Source: Paramecium tetraurelia (taxonomy: Eukaryota > Ciliophora > Oligohymenophorea > Peniculida > Parameciidae). Taken from it: a stretch of DNA of 64,000 bases. A model generated the notes under the pieces. That model did no database searches. It saw nothing but the letters and a program-made list of their open reading frames with translations, and was not told where the DNA came from. Shown piece after piece: positions 41,191-52,911 of the stretch (the first letter of the stretch is position 1; every line of letters begins with the position of its first letter). The translations under genes and the position numbers were made by a program. The stretch is taken from the NCBI RefSeq assembly GCF_000165425.1, contig NW_001799222.1:310001-374000 (forward strand), written 5' to 3'.

Positions 41191-44100
41191 ATGAATATTA
41201 CATAACTAGAACTCTTTAATCAAGCATGCCATTAATATAAGGGTATGGTGATTTCTTCTGATTTCATACAGGCAGCTCTTCTTAGTAAATATCAAATAAC
41301 TCCTGCAGAATTCTTAAGACCCTTTCTACCAAGAAAAATACAAAGATTGAAATTGGGTTTGAGAGAGAAAGAAAAAGAGCTAAACATAAAATTGTTAGAC
41401 TTGAGAGAATATGACTAGATTGGAAATGTCAAGTTGGACAAACATTCACGTCTTTTGTTGGAGGATGCCCAAGTTGTGGATCAAGTTTAAATCTCAAGAA
41501 ATTGTAGCAAACAAACATTAGATCAAATATGCGAATAAAATAAGATGGCTGGGTTCTAGTAATTGTAATAAGTAGTGGGGGATTGTTTAGGATTCTAATA
41601 TCATTATAATTTCCTAGATCACCCAATTGTATTATTTTATGTGGTTAGTGGGTAAGAGAAAAATTTAATATAAGAGATCAACAAAATAAGAAGTGAATCA
41701 AATAGTTTGATTAAAATGATTTTTAAGAATAACATAAGTGATTTTGATATGGTGAGTAAAGTAATCATAATATTGAATGATGCCTAAGAGGCAGTGCAAA
41801 GTGAATCTCTGGATTAGAATAAAGATTTAAGTAAACTTCGGTCTTACACTCTCAAATATAATTTGCCTAATCCTATTGAGCAGACTCACTGGTCTAGATT
41901 TGCATATCAGAGATATAATTATGATGGAGAAGTGCCTAAACATCCATTAGGAATTTTGGATGAATAATGGACTAAAATATATAGACAAGTTCTTGAGGAA
42001 GTCATATTATAACAAGCAGTGATTATGTTGGAGAGACAAATCAATATATAGACACAACAATATTAAGAAATGAAATAGAAAACATTCGATACATTTTTGA
42101 CAAGCATATTCACCACAAGAACAGGTTAACCAACTGAAACTGAGTATAAGATGAGTCAAAAAGAATAACTTTTGAGATTCTTGGGTGACAATCATTATTT
42201 AATGAATGATTATGAAAGTGCTGCCATCTATTATAAAGGACTTATAAACGAACTTAAAAATAATAAGACCAATACTACTATTGCTACTTTAAATGCAACT
42301 GAATATTATTTGTATTCTCGATTATTGTCATAATAGAAAATAGATAATTTGAAGAACATTTTCGATGAAATCTAGATGGGCTATCATAAGATTGTTCATT
42401 TCCCATACATGTTAAGAATCATGTACTTTTATATTATTACAACTCACATGTTTGGAAAATACAACAAGGAGTAAATCTATTTCCTTTAAAGATTTCATCG
42501 TTACTTTAAGGATTTAGGAAGCACTACAAAAAAAGATTATTTTGTTGTGTATCAGATATTAGTCTATGAATAAATTGCATTTATACATTTGAGATTAGAT
42601 CCACCTGAATTCAGAAAATTTGCTCACAATTTAACTTTAGTAGCTAATAAATATGAATCTGAGAATTTCAAGAAGCATGCATTGAGATGTTTCAAAATAG
42701 TTGAATAATTGTATTAATAGTCTAAGTGGGTTCCATTATTGTTCTGGTTGGAAGGCCATATTGGAGCTAATTGTTTGGAGAATCAGAGAATTCAAGAAGC
42801 CATTGATTCATTTAAATTGGCATTTAATCAAATAAATGAAAGATAGAGTTAAGAATAGCATAATCAATTAGTTGTAGACTGGAAAAAAGCATATACATCA
42901 ATTGAGCAACTTTAAGATCACAGAAAAAAATACTTTACACAGTCCAATACTGCTCTCAAGATACCAATTATTAAAGGACCTGTAGATATGTTAACACATG
43001 GCTAAGATGTACTTGATTCAATAGTTCTTAAAAATATCAAATAGAAATTTAAGAATTTATGGAATACAGTTTCTAAAAATGAATCATTTTATGAAGATGC
43101 ATCAATTAGAAGTTTTGATTCCCTCTATTTGGAAGAAAGAATAGCATGTTTCAATAAAACACCTTGTATTTTAAACATTGACAAGATCTCAGACTTAGTT
43201 GACAAAATTAACAAGTTTGGAAGACAATGTTTTGCTGAAGACACTATAACATTAAGATTTTTCATAAATTTACCTCTTAAAGTGCCCAGTTACATTAATG
43301 GCCTATAAGTTATGTATTAATTTTATACACTCAAAGAGAACCTATTAGAAATAGATACTAATAATGAAAAAGAATATGTACTCACAAAAATAAATACTTT
43401 AGAAATAAAGGACATTCCTTTTTAAGGAGCCATTCAAGAATACTTAGAAGTTTCCATAACTCCCCCTTAAGCAGGATATTTGATAATAACAGGTTTGCAA
43501 TGGAATTTCATTAATATTCCTGCCTAATTATAAATAAATTATGATGCTAAAGATTAATCAAAAAAGAAGAGTGTCAATTTTTACAATAAGTTTAGAGTGT
43601 TTCCTAAATTTATACCAATTAATATTGAGTATTACACAAAACCAGTAATAGCCTATGGTGAAATACGACCAATTCTATTCAAATTCACAAATAAGAATCC
43701 TGAAGAAATTGTTATTCACATAACTCCGATAATACCATATCATTTTGGTTTTGAAGTGAAAAAGATTGTTTTAAGTGCCTTTTAAGTTTTGGAATATCAG
43801 TTTTATTTGAGATGCAGTTTTTAAGAGGAATTTGTTGGTTAATTATTATTTAAGTATTAATAAGGATAAAGTGGTGGAATTAGAATTTAGAAATTGGAAA
43901 TTCCAATGAAAGTGGAGCCTAGTTTCAAGATATCACTTTAAACAGATTTGATTGTCGACTATTGGAAATTCACATTGTAAGTTCAGGATTACTTTGGAGG
44001 TAAAGGCAAATTGAGATTCGATAGAATCCTTTGTTTGAATGAGAATTGGTAATACTTTGATGTTCCATATCAATCAAGTGGAGATCCCTTTCTTTTGACG

Positions 44101-44827
44101 ACATTTAAAATGAAGAAGATTTAGACAAAAGATTATAGATATGAAGAATATCAAAATAGACTAAAAGAGAGGTTTTATAGGGATGGTGATAACTTTAATG
44201 AGATAGTTTTGGGTGATTAAGACATCCCAGCAGGCGTTGCAGTGGACTTTGTGAATTTGGATATATAGCATTACTTCAATGTTTTCTATCAGAAATTGTC
44301 TGATTAAAGAAGAGAGGAATTCCCTCTATTTATTATAGCAAGATGGACATATAGAAATGAAGATGAAATAGTGTATGGATTGCATGAATTACCAGTTTTG
44401 CAATAAAACTATTTGCATAGGGATGTGAAAGAATTCCCAATGACTTTTTCGATCTCAGCTCCGTATGAAATAGAGCACCAAAGTATGATTACGATGGTTC
44501 CAATTAAGATAAGTTTCAAAAACACTAAATATTTAGAACCAATTACTTTTACTGTGACATTGTTTAATGGGGATGAACCTTTGAAGTACAATAATTTAAT
44601 TATTAAGGTCTGTCAATGACATTTAGTAACCATTCTTTTTGTGGGAAGGCACCTTGCAACACAAAATCACATTGAAGCCATAAGAGATGAAAGTTCTGAG
44701 TTTAGAAGGTGTGTTTACAGAGAAAGGAGTGTATGATTTAAGCAGATTTAGATTGACAATGCACAATAAATAGTAAAACGAGTATTACTCGATTGATCAT
44801 GAAACAGTTATAATAAAAATTATATGA
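41191..44827 (+). CDS. TRAPPC8: TRAPPC8/Trs85 subunit of the TRAPPIII complex
   Basis: 1,205 residues with one 19-nt intron near the end (44608-44626). The Trs85 core is recognised around residues 160-560: LRSYTLKYNLPNPIEQTHWS, LRFLGDNHYLMNDYESAAIY (the FLGDxxFxLxDYxxA signature), ATEYYLYSRL, YMLRIMYFYIITTHM, a TPR-like helical array (CFKIVEQLYQQSKWVPLLFW, EAIDSFKLAF). The C-terminal half is beta-rich (LITGLQWNFINIPAQLQINY, ISAPYEIEHQSMITMVPIKI), as in the adaptin-ear-like modules of TRAPPC8. TRAPPIII activates Rab1 for ER-Golgi traffic and autophagy. The N-terminal 60-70 residues may be incomplete compared with animals. Confidence 0.85.
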
Positions 44828-44852
44828 GATATATTTAATAATAAATAATATT

Positions 44853-45535
44853 ATGTCGAAGAAAGGAAACAAGAAGAAAGGAGGGGATGATGGAGAGAGA
44901 GAAGAGGAGGAAAAGGTTATGGTTTTGGAACATAAATGCCGAGCTCTTTAGACTAGATTTGGTAGAACAATTAATTTAAAATTAAGTGGAGGAACAGGAA
45001 AGAGGTGATAAAGCCAAAGCAGCTGAAAATGAGATCAGAGCCAGAGTCATGGAGATGGAAAATGATTTGAAGAAGGAGAAAGATAAATTATTTTGCATTG
45101 TGTATGGGGGATTATCTATTCAAAATATAGATCAGATATGACTAGATAATATAAATAAATGCAAGAAGAATTACTAAAATAAATTACTGATTTAAGATCC
45201 ACTGATGTGGAAAAAGAGGAAATCATTAGTAAATTATTAACCTCAATCAACTTTAGAGAACAAAGAACAATATATTCAAGACATGGTTAAAGATTATGAA
45301 TATAGATTGAAGAAGAAGGATGATGAAATTAGTGAGTTGAAACGTAAAATTGAAGAGATGTCAGCTGAATTTGCTCGAATGCTCAAAGTATTATGTTGAA
45401 GTTTATCATACTCAGGACACTCTTGATAAAATGTAAGAGAGAATATAATTGGCTCAATGGGATAATGATACTGATCCTCAAATCATGAAGAAGATAAAAG
45501 ATATTGCTGGAATGTAAACTCATCAATAAAATTGA
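44853..45535 (+). CDS. DRC12: Dynein regulatory complex subunit 12 (CCDC153-like)
   Basis: 190 residues with four introns (44962-44986, 45102-45130, 45229-45256, 45388-45415). Basic start MSKKGNKKKGGDDGEREEEE, then continuous coiled-coil. SDMTRQYKQMQEELLKQI and EFARMLKDTLDKMQERIE match the signature blocks of Chlamydomonas and human DRC12. DRC12 belongs to the nexin-dynein regulatory complex that links axonemal doublets and controls ciliary beating. The start lies 26 bp after the TRAPPC8 stop, with no room for a long promoter. Confidence 0.8.
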
Positions 45536-45583
45536 ATTCATAATATATATTTGCATATAAATTTTATTTTAATAGAATCACCC

Positions 45584-46175
45584 ATGAATACCATCACTTT
45601 CAATAGCAATATTGATTGTACTATTTATATATATAAGATCGATCACATCCCTAAGCCACCTTTCCTACTAGAAACATAAACAGAAATGCCACCTAGCAAT
45701 CTCCTTAAAAGAATCCTAAAAGGTTAATACATTGATTATTTATAGAGAATTCGATTACAAACTAATCTAATCACAAACTTAGAATCTTAATACATCCTCT
45801 CATTCTTTATCAAGACTTAGATCAGACACTCCTATTACTATTAGAGGATAAAATTATCGCTATGTCGGTTAAATGAATGGAAACTAAAAAGAAGGAGTTG
45901 GTTCCTATTATACAAATGAACTAGAATATGAAGGATAATGGTTCAATAATGTTTATCATGGATTTGGAAAATTATATTAAGAAGGCAAACTATCATATCA
46001 AGGGTAATTCAAAAAAGGTCTAAAAAATGGAGCTGGAATTGAATATTATGAAGATGAATCTTATTTCGTAGGCAATTTTGAAAAGAATCTTAAAAATGGT
46101 ATTGGAACACTTTATAAAAAAAATGAAAAATTATAAGGAATATGGTAAAATGATAAATTATTTGAGAAATATTGA
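45584..46175 (+). CDS. MORN-repeat protein
   Basis: 182 residues with two introns (45618-45637, 45723-45745). The first 75 residues are polar and Gln/Asn/Ser-rich. From residue 80 there are about five MORN repeats: YVGQMNGNQKEGVGSYY, YEGQWFNNVYHGFGKLY, YQGQFKKGLKNGAGIEYYE, FVGNFEKNLKNGIGTLY and a final GIWQNDKLFEKY. It is shorter than the MORN protein at 35.9 kb and lacks its acylation motif. Likely a cortical or ciliary scaffold. Confidence 0.85.
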
Positions 46176-46200
46176 TAATTAAATATTATATACTTATTAA

Positions 46201-47101
46201 ATGGTTATTCCAAAATAATTATCGGTCTTTGTCAATCTAACTATTGGAAAAGGATATGTTTTGAAGAAATGGAATAAAGCAAAAGCCTTTCTTGATAAGT
46301 TCAAAATAAAATATCAAGTCATTTTGACATAATATCAAAATAATTGTCATGATTATTTATTAAAAGAACATCTTTGAAATATTTATGGAGTTGTACTTGT
46401 ATCTGAAGATGGATTACCACATGAAGCTATCTTTGTTGCAAGATAAGATTGTAAATAAGTATCTTACTTTATTACAGTTGGAGTAATCCAGTAGGGAGTG
46501 GAAATGCATTTGCAAAAAACCTTGAACAAATTATCACAATTTGAATGTAATCCAGAGAGTTGTGCTTTTTTAATTGTCAAAGGAATTACAACATAAATTA
46601 TTCTATTCGAAAAACCTCTAAAAAAGTTGTTTCTTCTCTATGTTTATCCTAAGCTTTCATTTCTGAAGTGGATTTTGGATCTGAATCATTAAGATTTTTG
46701 GGAGGTGATGTATACGGAACATGGAGGCTCTATAATTTAAAAGAAAAATTAAGTTAAATATAATAATCCATAGATGACTTTTAGATATTTTTGAGCATAA
46801 ATGATACCTTACATTTGCGATAATAATGTATCAGGCCCAGGAGCTAAAATTGATGACGAATTGATAGATGTATCTTGAGAATGGAGATTGGGCGCAATTA
46901 ATAAAGTGATCATTCAAAAAATATGATGGTAGTCATGTTGAAATTAATGAATATTGAAATGTGAAAACCAAAGGAAATTGCAAATAAGAAAAAGTGAAAG
47001 AATAAACTTTTGAACCAATCACTAAATGTCCATTGATCATAGATGGAGAAAGATACCCTTCTCAACCAGTGAAAGCAAAGGTATTTACCCAAAATTTTTG
47101 A
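46201..47101 (+). pseudogene. Sphingosine/diacylglycerol kinase-like pseudogene
   Basis: The start frame reads VFVNLTIGKGYVLKKWNKAK, the family's N-terminal P-loop-like motif, then stops at a TGA (about 46375) and resumes as IYGVVLVSEDGLPHEAIFVA, where the expected SGDG is SEDG. The glycine loop PGGSGNA is scrambled by a base loss near 46491 and a compensating gain about 27 bases later. Further shifts occur near 46600 and 46735, and the C-terminus reappears as CPLIIDGERYPSQPVKAKVF. With at least four disabling changes and a lost catalytic loop this cannot make a kinase. Sphingosine kinases make sphingosine-1-phosphate; an intact paralog elsewhere in the genome is expected. Confidence 0.82.
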
Positions 47102-47189
47102 AAGTATTTTGTTATTGAAAAAATACTGTTAATTGAAAACTCATACATTCTTTCCTTTAATTTATTCTAATAAGACTTTTGAGTAGTTT

Positions 47190-50100
47190 TCAAACATTTC
47201 TTTGCTGCAATTTATCACTATTTTTTCTATTAATTATAAACATAAAATTCATACTTATATCTTCTTCGCTAAGTTGTGCCTATGATTGCTCCATCATTCG
47301 ATTTGTCTATTGTTCTGGCTATTCCTATTTTCTGATTAATTATATAGACTTTTATAAATTATTCAAGTCATCATCTATTTCCCTTAAAACATTATCTTTA
47401 ATCTATTAATCTTTAACCGAATTTAATAAGTTTGTTAAATCAAGTAATTCTACTTGAATCTGTCTAATATGATGTTTAGCCAAGTTAGTTTATTAAAAGA
47501 TCTACAATGATAAGGAAATAATTACCTATTATTAGGTTGGATCAACTGATTATTGATGATAGTGCTAATCGTAAGCATAAGAACTATTCAAATTAATAGA
47601 ATCCTTTGAAATTGGACCTATCATCTATTTGATATGATCTTATGTTTAGGTAGCATTATTAATATATAAACTAGATTCAGTTGGTATAGATTATTTATTT
47701 TGTGGTAGTTGATAATCGGCATAAGAATTAATATTGGAATGCAATTAACTGCTATTTATTTAAGTATCCTAATCCATTCTCTTTGTTTCTAACTATGTTG
47801 TATCTCTTTAAGTTTGATCAACTTAACTTTCTTGGGTAACCAAATTTTGTTATAAAGCATCATGTTTTCTATTAAGTTATTTCAATTTATCCTATTTGAT
47901 TTCTTCTCTAGTTCTCTTTCTTTATACTTAACTGTCCACACTTTGACTTCGTGAGGATTATTAGTATTGTGATTTCTCATAAAAGAAATTTAGTTAACTC
48001 TGTTCTTCAAGTTGATTAGCTTCTTAAATGGTTTCTTAGTTTTTGTGAATTTAGTATTTATTTTATTGTTTTTCATTGACTTTGTTAAGGTTATTCTAAA
48101 CAATCTGCAATTGATTTTAAATAGTTTTGATATCATCCTTATCGAATTTTTAATCCTTATAGTTGAATTATGAATTTCCCAAAGGAGATAAAGCATTTTC
48201 AATTTATTTAGAGGATTTTGGATCCATATCATTATCCGATTCGAATTTAAACAATTCTACTTGTTCCTCCTCTTACTTCTAACTTTGTTATTGTTATTAT
48301 TATTATTATTGTTATTTATTATTGTTAAGGAAGCCTCTCAATTCATCTTCAATCCACAAACTATTGATAGTCCATTCTTTTGAACTCTTAAGATCTTATT
48401 AAGCGAAGACTTACTTCAACTTCTTTCCGATTAAACCCAATTATTTTTTCTTAAATATTTTATTTAATTTCCAAATGATAATACAACCTTCATGCCCAGC
48501 AGTAATGAAATGCTTGTTATCCATAGCAAATCCCATAGAAGTGAGTTGATCATGCTGAAATCTTTAGATTAACTCAAATTTGTTATTATAAATTTTGATG
48601 TTTTTATCAGAATATGTAGCAATTTAAAGACAGTTCTGATCATCCTTACTGTAGAGTAGAATTTTCGAATTTGCATCTGTTTCAAAAGACTACTTCAATT
48701 TACCAGTAGGAATATCATAGATTGATATTTTTTTCTCCAAACAAATAAATAAATTGTTGAAACTAACATCCATTGAGTATATTTTTGAAATTTACTCTTG
48801 ATGATATATTTTAAATTTCTATCCATTGAATTCTCTAAAGATAATGGCTTTATCTAATCCACAACTTATGAGTTTATTCTTGCTGAATTTAACACAAGTA
48901 ACTGAGCTAGTATGTTCTTCTAAAGAACCTATTTTTTGGAATTGATCATCATAGACATTTATTATGCGATCTCTGGATCCAGTGGCGAGTAAATCTATGT
49001 ATTCTGAGAAATCCAGAGTCATAATATCTTGATCATGAGCTTGGATTTGCTTATACAATGTGAATGTTTAAGTAGAGAATATTCTCAGAATTCCGGCTGA
49101 ATCTCCACATGCAAGATAATTACCATCTTTCGAAACTCTTACACATCTAATTTGAAGTTATGCTTATTGATTGGCTTTGAAGTGTTGATATTAATCACCA
49201 ATATAGATAATTTTGGAGAGATATTTACAGTAAGCATTTCTCCTCAATCCTAAAGGCTGTTAGTCATAAATATGCCACACTCTTAAAGTTTGATCAGAGG
49301 AGGCTGTAACAAAGAATGTGGCTTCGATTGATGATTATTAAGTCATTATTTAAAGATCATTAATGCTGGAACTGTGATTGAGAAATGAACGTTTTACAAC
49401 AATCTTTTCAAAATTACCAATATCCCATATGAACATTGTTCTATCACTATAAGCAGCAACTAAATGATTCTAATAGATTTGAACTGCCATACAATCGGCA
49501 AATTGATCACCTTAGACTTTGAGTTTGGTGACTCCTTTTTCAATATTGTAATTTCCTAGATTGGGAGGTTTTGAGAGTGTTACAATGTGTTGCATGTTCA
49601 TATTGAATATTCTTATTATGGCATCAGAACAACCTGTAATTAGATAATTTAAATGACTAGTTAATGAATAAGAATTAGCAGCCTTGAGATCCATCCATTT
49701 TTCGAATTGTTTTGTTTGCAAAGAAAATACAGTTATTAAAGAATCAAATGTTAATGCAAAAACTTAATATTGAGTAACATGAATATCAATAAAGTTTTTA
49801 TGCATGAATTGCCCATTCAACAAAAAAGGTTTTGGATCCATCATATTGTCATATGCAATTACACTTCCATCATCTTTAAATTACCAATATTTTAAATGCC
49901 CTTATCCAGCACTTATTAAAAGTCTTCCATTATCATTGAATCGAATTGTATTAACAGGTTTCGATAATTTATTCACAGTTAATTTAGTGCCCTGAATCCA
50001 ATCCCATACAAACAACCCTTTATCAGGTTCAGATCCCAAAGACACTAAATATGGTTTAGCTGGTGATTCAACAATCTAAGTGATTCCAAATTTATGTCCC

Positions 50101-50372
50101 TTTAATTACTAGCTAACATTTATCTCGCGATCTTCAGTAAGCTTAAATATGTTAACTGCAGGATTCTTAGTAGCTTGCTCTCCAGTAAACACATGCGTAC
50201 CATCTCTTGATATAAGTATGGCATGTACTTATGCTTTCCCAATCAAATATTTCTCTTATTAATTTTCCTTGTATGAGTAATATACAACTATAGACCCTGC
50301 TGCATAAGCCAGATTTTCTTTTATAGAAATTTAATGTTTCTATGTGACAGACATTCCTATAATGTAATTCAT
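47190..50372 (-). CDS. WD40-repeat protein of the WDR62/MAPKBP1 family
   Basis: Intronless, 1,060 residues. About 12 to 14 WD40 repeats fill residues 1-650 and follow MAPKBP1/WDR62 order: NLAYAAGSIVVYYSYKENQQ, TGEQATKNPAVNIFKL, GHKFGITQIVESPAKPYLVS, KGLFVWDWIQGTKL, SAGQGHLKYWQF, ITGCSDAIIRIFN, TASSDQTLRVWHI, LACGDSAGILRIFS, AHDQDIMTLDFSEYIDLLAT, ISCGLDKAIIFREF, GFAMDNKHFITAGHEGCIII. The C-terminal 400 residues are Gln-rich with a poly-Gln tract (near 48300) and coiled-coil. The family scaffolds JNK signalling and localises to spindle poles or basal bodies in animals. TAA and TAG encode most of its glutamines. Confidence 0.88.
48286..48336. repeat. TTA/TTG trinucleotide tract encoding poly-Gln
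   Basis: A run of TTATTGTTATTATTATTATT on the plus strand is the complement of a TAA/CAA tract read as about ten glutamines in the WD40 gene. Mixed TAA and CAA codons suggest slippage-prone expansion under the ciliate code. Confidence 0.75.
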
Positions 50373-51028
50373 TTTGAAATTTTAAATTAAATATATTAGT
50401 TATCAATCAACTAAATTATGACAAACAAAAAAGTGATCAATTCATCATCATACAACAAAAACAACTCAAATTCATTCATATATTGATTACTTAATCTAAT
50501 ATAACATTATTTGATGCATAACACACTTTAATATTTTTCATTTTGATATAAAATCCATTCCATGTATAAATAAACATATTTTTATCAATAAGATTCTGTA
50601 CTTAGCTGGATTTAATTATCTCCTTAGGTTGTATGAAAATTATAATTTTCCTATAAATAATTTAATAATAAAAATGTTATTTTTTATTTCCTATCCATAT
50701 TAACACATTCTTCTTTTATCACAAAATTAGCTATTGTACATAACTAATTAAGACATTGCTTAAAATTCCCTTAATAACGATTTATTAAAATGTATTTCTA
50801 TGTTTTCAATAAAAAAATACTACCAATATGAACTTAACTCATTAAACATCCCAGCTACGGGGAATATATAGAGCAGAGCAAAACATGGTTTTTTGACGAA
50901 GAAGCGCTAAATTTTGAATAAAAAGGATTTAAAAAATATATACTCAAATTTTCAGAACGGAAGAATTATTTTTTTTCAAATTATTATAAATTAGTACTAC
51001 TACACACAAATAAAAAGTCAAAAAAATT
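50373..51028. other. Intergenic region with a possible minus-strand coding remnant
   Basis: 656 bp upstream of the WD40 gene. A minus-strand frame from about 50930 to a TGA at 50538-50540 stays open for about 130 codons and is protein-like (CFALLYIFPVAGMFNELSSY, LREFQAMSQLVMYNSQF), faintly recalling the membrane part of ABCG transporters. No start codon or domain confirms it. The segment 50848-50930 is less AT-rich than its surroundings. Confidence 0.3.
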
Positions 51029-51280
51029 TCAAATAAATGAGCACGAGTTAGTAAATTCTTTTAATGTAGATTTAATTCTGTTGTATTTTTCCAATATATA
51101 ATTTTCCAAGTCAGTTCTAATAACTATTTTTTCTGCTTTTAATTTTCTACCCTTAATTTTAATCTCTTTAGGTATGTAATTGAATTCCTTCCAGTTTTCA
51201 ACAATGTGAACGGTATCTTATTCACTGAATTAAACTGATCTTTTTTATTGATTGACCATAACTATTGAAGTATTTGGCAT
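51029..51280 (-). CDS. Small protein with a PP1-docking (RVxF) motif
   Basis: Intronless, 83 residues: MPNTSIVMVNQQKRSVQFSE, then QDTVHIVENWKEFNYIPKEI. KRSVQF fits the K/R-x-V-x-F docking motif for protein phosphatase 1, and the following acidic-then-aromatic segment (VHIVENWKEFN) resembles the second contact of regulators such as the PPP1R15/GADD34 group. Probably a PP1 regulatory or targeting subunit; this rests on the motif only. Confidence 0.6.
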
Positions 51281-51907
51281 TTTATCTATTGTTTTTCTGG
51301 TTTATTTAAAATTAATTAATATTAAGAATTCTTTTTTCCAAAAATTCTTAAATAGCAAAAAGTTAATAAAATAACACTATTAATTTTAAATATAATATAT
51401 TAGATATTATATAAAAAGAAATAATCAGAAATTACAAAGTAAGTAGAATTTTAAAGAGTATCAGGAAATCATTTAATGATAAAACTTAAAAATAATGACA
51501 TTTAATGGTTTATAAATATATTATCGTTTCAAATTATTAACGAAGTTCAATAGAAATATCTCATTGTTATTCTACAAAAAGATCATATAATTTTGTCTCT
51601 TAATCACAGAGTTACGAAAAAAAATTGAAAACAACATCCTCTATTTTTTATTCAAAATAATTTTATCCTTAGGATTTTATAAGTATAAAATGAATATAAT
51701 AATAATATTAATAAAATTTATCAGATCCTTCTTTTCAATAAGCATATTCAACATGAAAAATGAAATTTCAAGAAATCCAACTTTTGTAAAAATATATATC
51801 AAACATTAATTATATTGTATATGAATTATCAAGCTGATTTATATTCCTTAAACAAATCGATCAAAGAACCAAAATTAAATCTCACAACCTAATGCAATAT
51901 TTATTCA
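51281..51907. other. Intergenic region, no gene seen
   Basis: 627 bp of AT-rich DNA between two minus-strand genes. It should contain the promoter of the PP1-docking gene. No feature recognised. Confidence 0.5.
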
Positions 51908-52825
51908 TCATTTTAATTATGTTTCTATTTCAATTTCAAAATGCATTCCTATGAAAATTACATTTGCTTCTTTATCTTATTCAGTAGTAGAGTCTTCTTC
52001 ATTGACTACCTTTATTCCAATGATTTACCTATTGTTATTTCTTCTTTTTTGGATCTAATTGCTAAAATTTTACTTAAAACATCTCTCTTATAATGTTCTT
52101 CTTCTTTTAATATTACTTCTTGATTTTCTTAGTGTTCTCTATGATATGAGCATACTTATTGCAACTTTCCACAGAGTCATTTGAAATGAATTAATCTGAA
52201 TCCATATGATTTATATTTGTGCATCGACTACAAATACATTATTTGCATTTGATAGGACAACTCCAATCAGGTCTGAGTAATATCTTAATTGGGTTTATCT
52301 AATTAATAAAATAATTTAAATTTGTACCTTAAATTTGAACATCAAACAATCAAAACAAAATCCATGTCTACAATCTGTCGATCGATAATTACTGAAACAA
52401 TAATAACACATCTTCCCATTCTTATTGCAATAATGACAAAACCCTTATTTTGTAATAGATCCCACTTGATCTTTAATTTATTGTTCAGTTAAGGTCTTTA
52501 AGTTTGTTTTCTGCATTTCTATCTACTATTGCATAATTTAATTAGGTTGCTATTTAACTGCTTATTGTTTTTATTATTTGAGTTCCTACTCTTTTGTTTT
52601 CGGTTGATTGCATTTGATTCTTTGAGATTGCTATTATTATTATTGCTATTGTTATTATCCAATGTTATATTAATACATGGCTGGATTTTAGGGATTCATA
52701 TAATAAAATTAAGGAGGTTGCATAGATTAAGGGAATACGTAATTTGGAGGTGGATGAGGATACATATATTGTTAAGGATACATGTAACCCTATTAATTGT
52801 ACATAAAGTTATTTTAAGGGTGCAT
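51908..52825 (-). CDS. zf-4CXXC_R1 zinc-finger protein (CDCA7-like domain)
   Basis: 282 residues with three introns (52299-52327, 52139-52155, 52006-52028). The N-terminus is rich in Tyr, Pro and Gln (MHPQNNFMYNQQGYMYPQQY) with a Gln run. The zinc domain begins at about residue 128: GFCHYCNKNGKMCYYCFSNY, DCRHGFCFDCLMFKF, INPIKILLRPDWSCPIKCKQ, CICSRC. The spacing of CxxC pairs and the WxCPxC...CICxxC ending match the domain of CDCA7 and JmjC proteins, which binds hemimethylated or non-B DNA in animals. A charged helical tail follows. The 17-nt intron is among the shortest here. The C-terminal end depends on the third intron; without it the stop would be at 51999. Confidence 0.75.
52622..52665. 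repeat. Trinucleotide tract encoding poly-Gln
   Basis: Plus-strand GCTATTATTATTATTGCTAT and flanking TTG/TTA units are the complement of a TAA/TAG/CAA run giving about ten glutamines in the N-terminus of the zf-4CXXC_R1 protein. Confidence 0.65.
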
Positions 52826-52911
52826 TTGATGTATTATTATAATATTTAATATATATTATTAACACTTTGTATTTACAAAATACAAAATCAAAAAAATGAA
52901 TTAATAAAAAA

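Noticed and set aside
50848-50930. Possible small RNA gene in a less AT-rich island
   Set aside because: I could not match it to U1, U2, U4, U5, U6, SRP or tRNA motifs, and the minus strand is open, so it is not called as RNA.
51908-52160. Frame breaks near the end of the zf-4CXXC_R1 gene
   Set aside because: A 17-nt and a 23-nt intron give one continuous frame ending at 51908.
52529-52849. Plus-strand leucine-rich open frame
   Set aside because: It is the antisense of the Gln/Tyr/Pro-rich N-terminus of the zf-4CXXC_R1 gene, whose minus-strand reading continues into a real zinc-finger domain.
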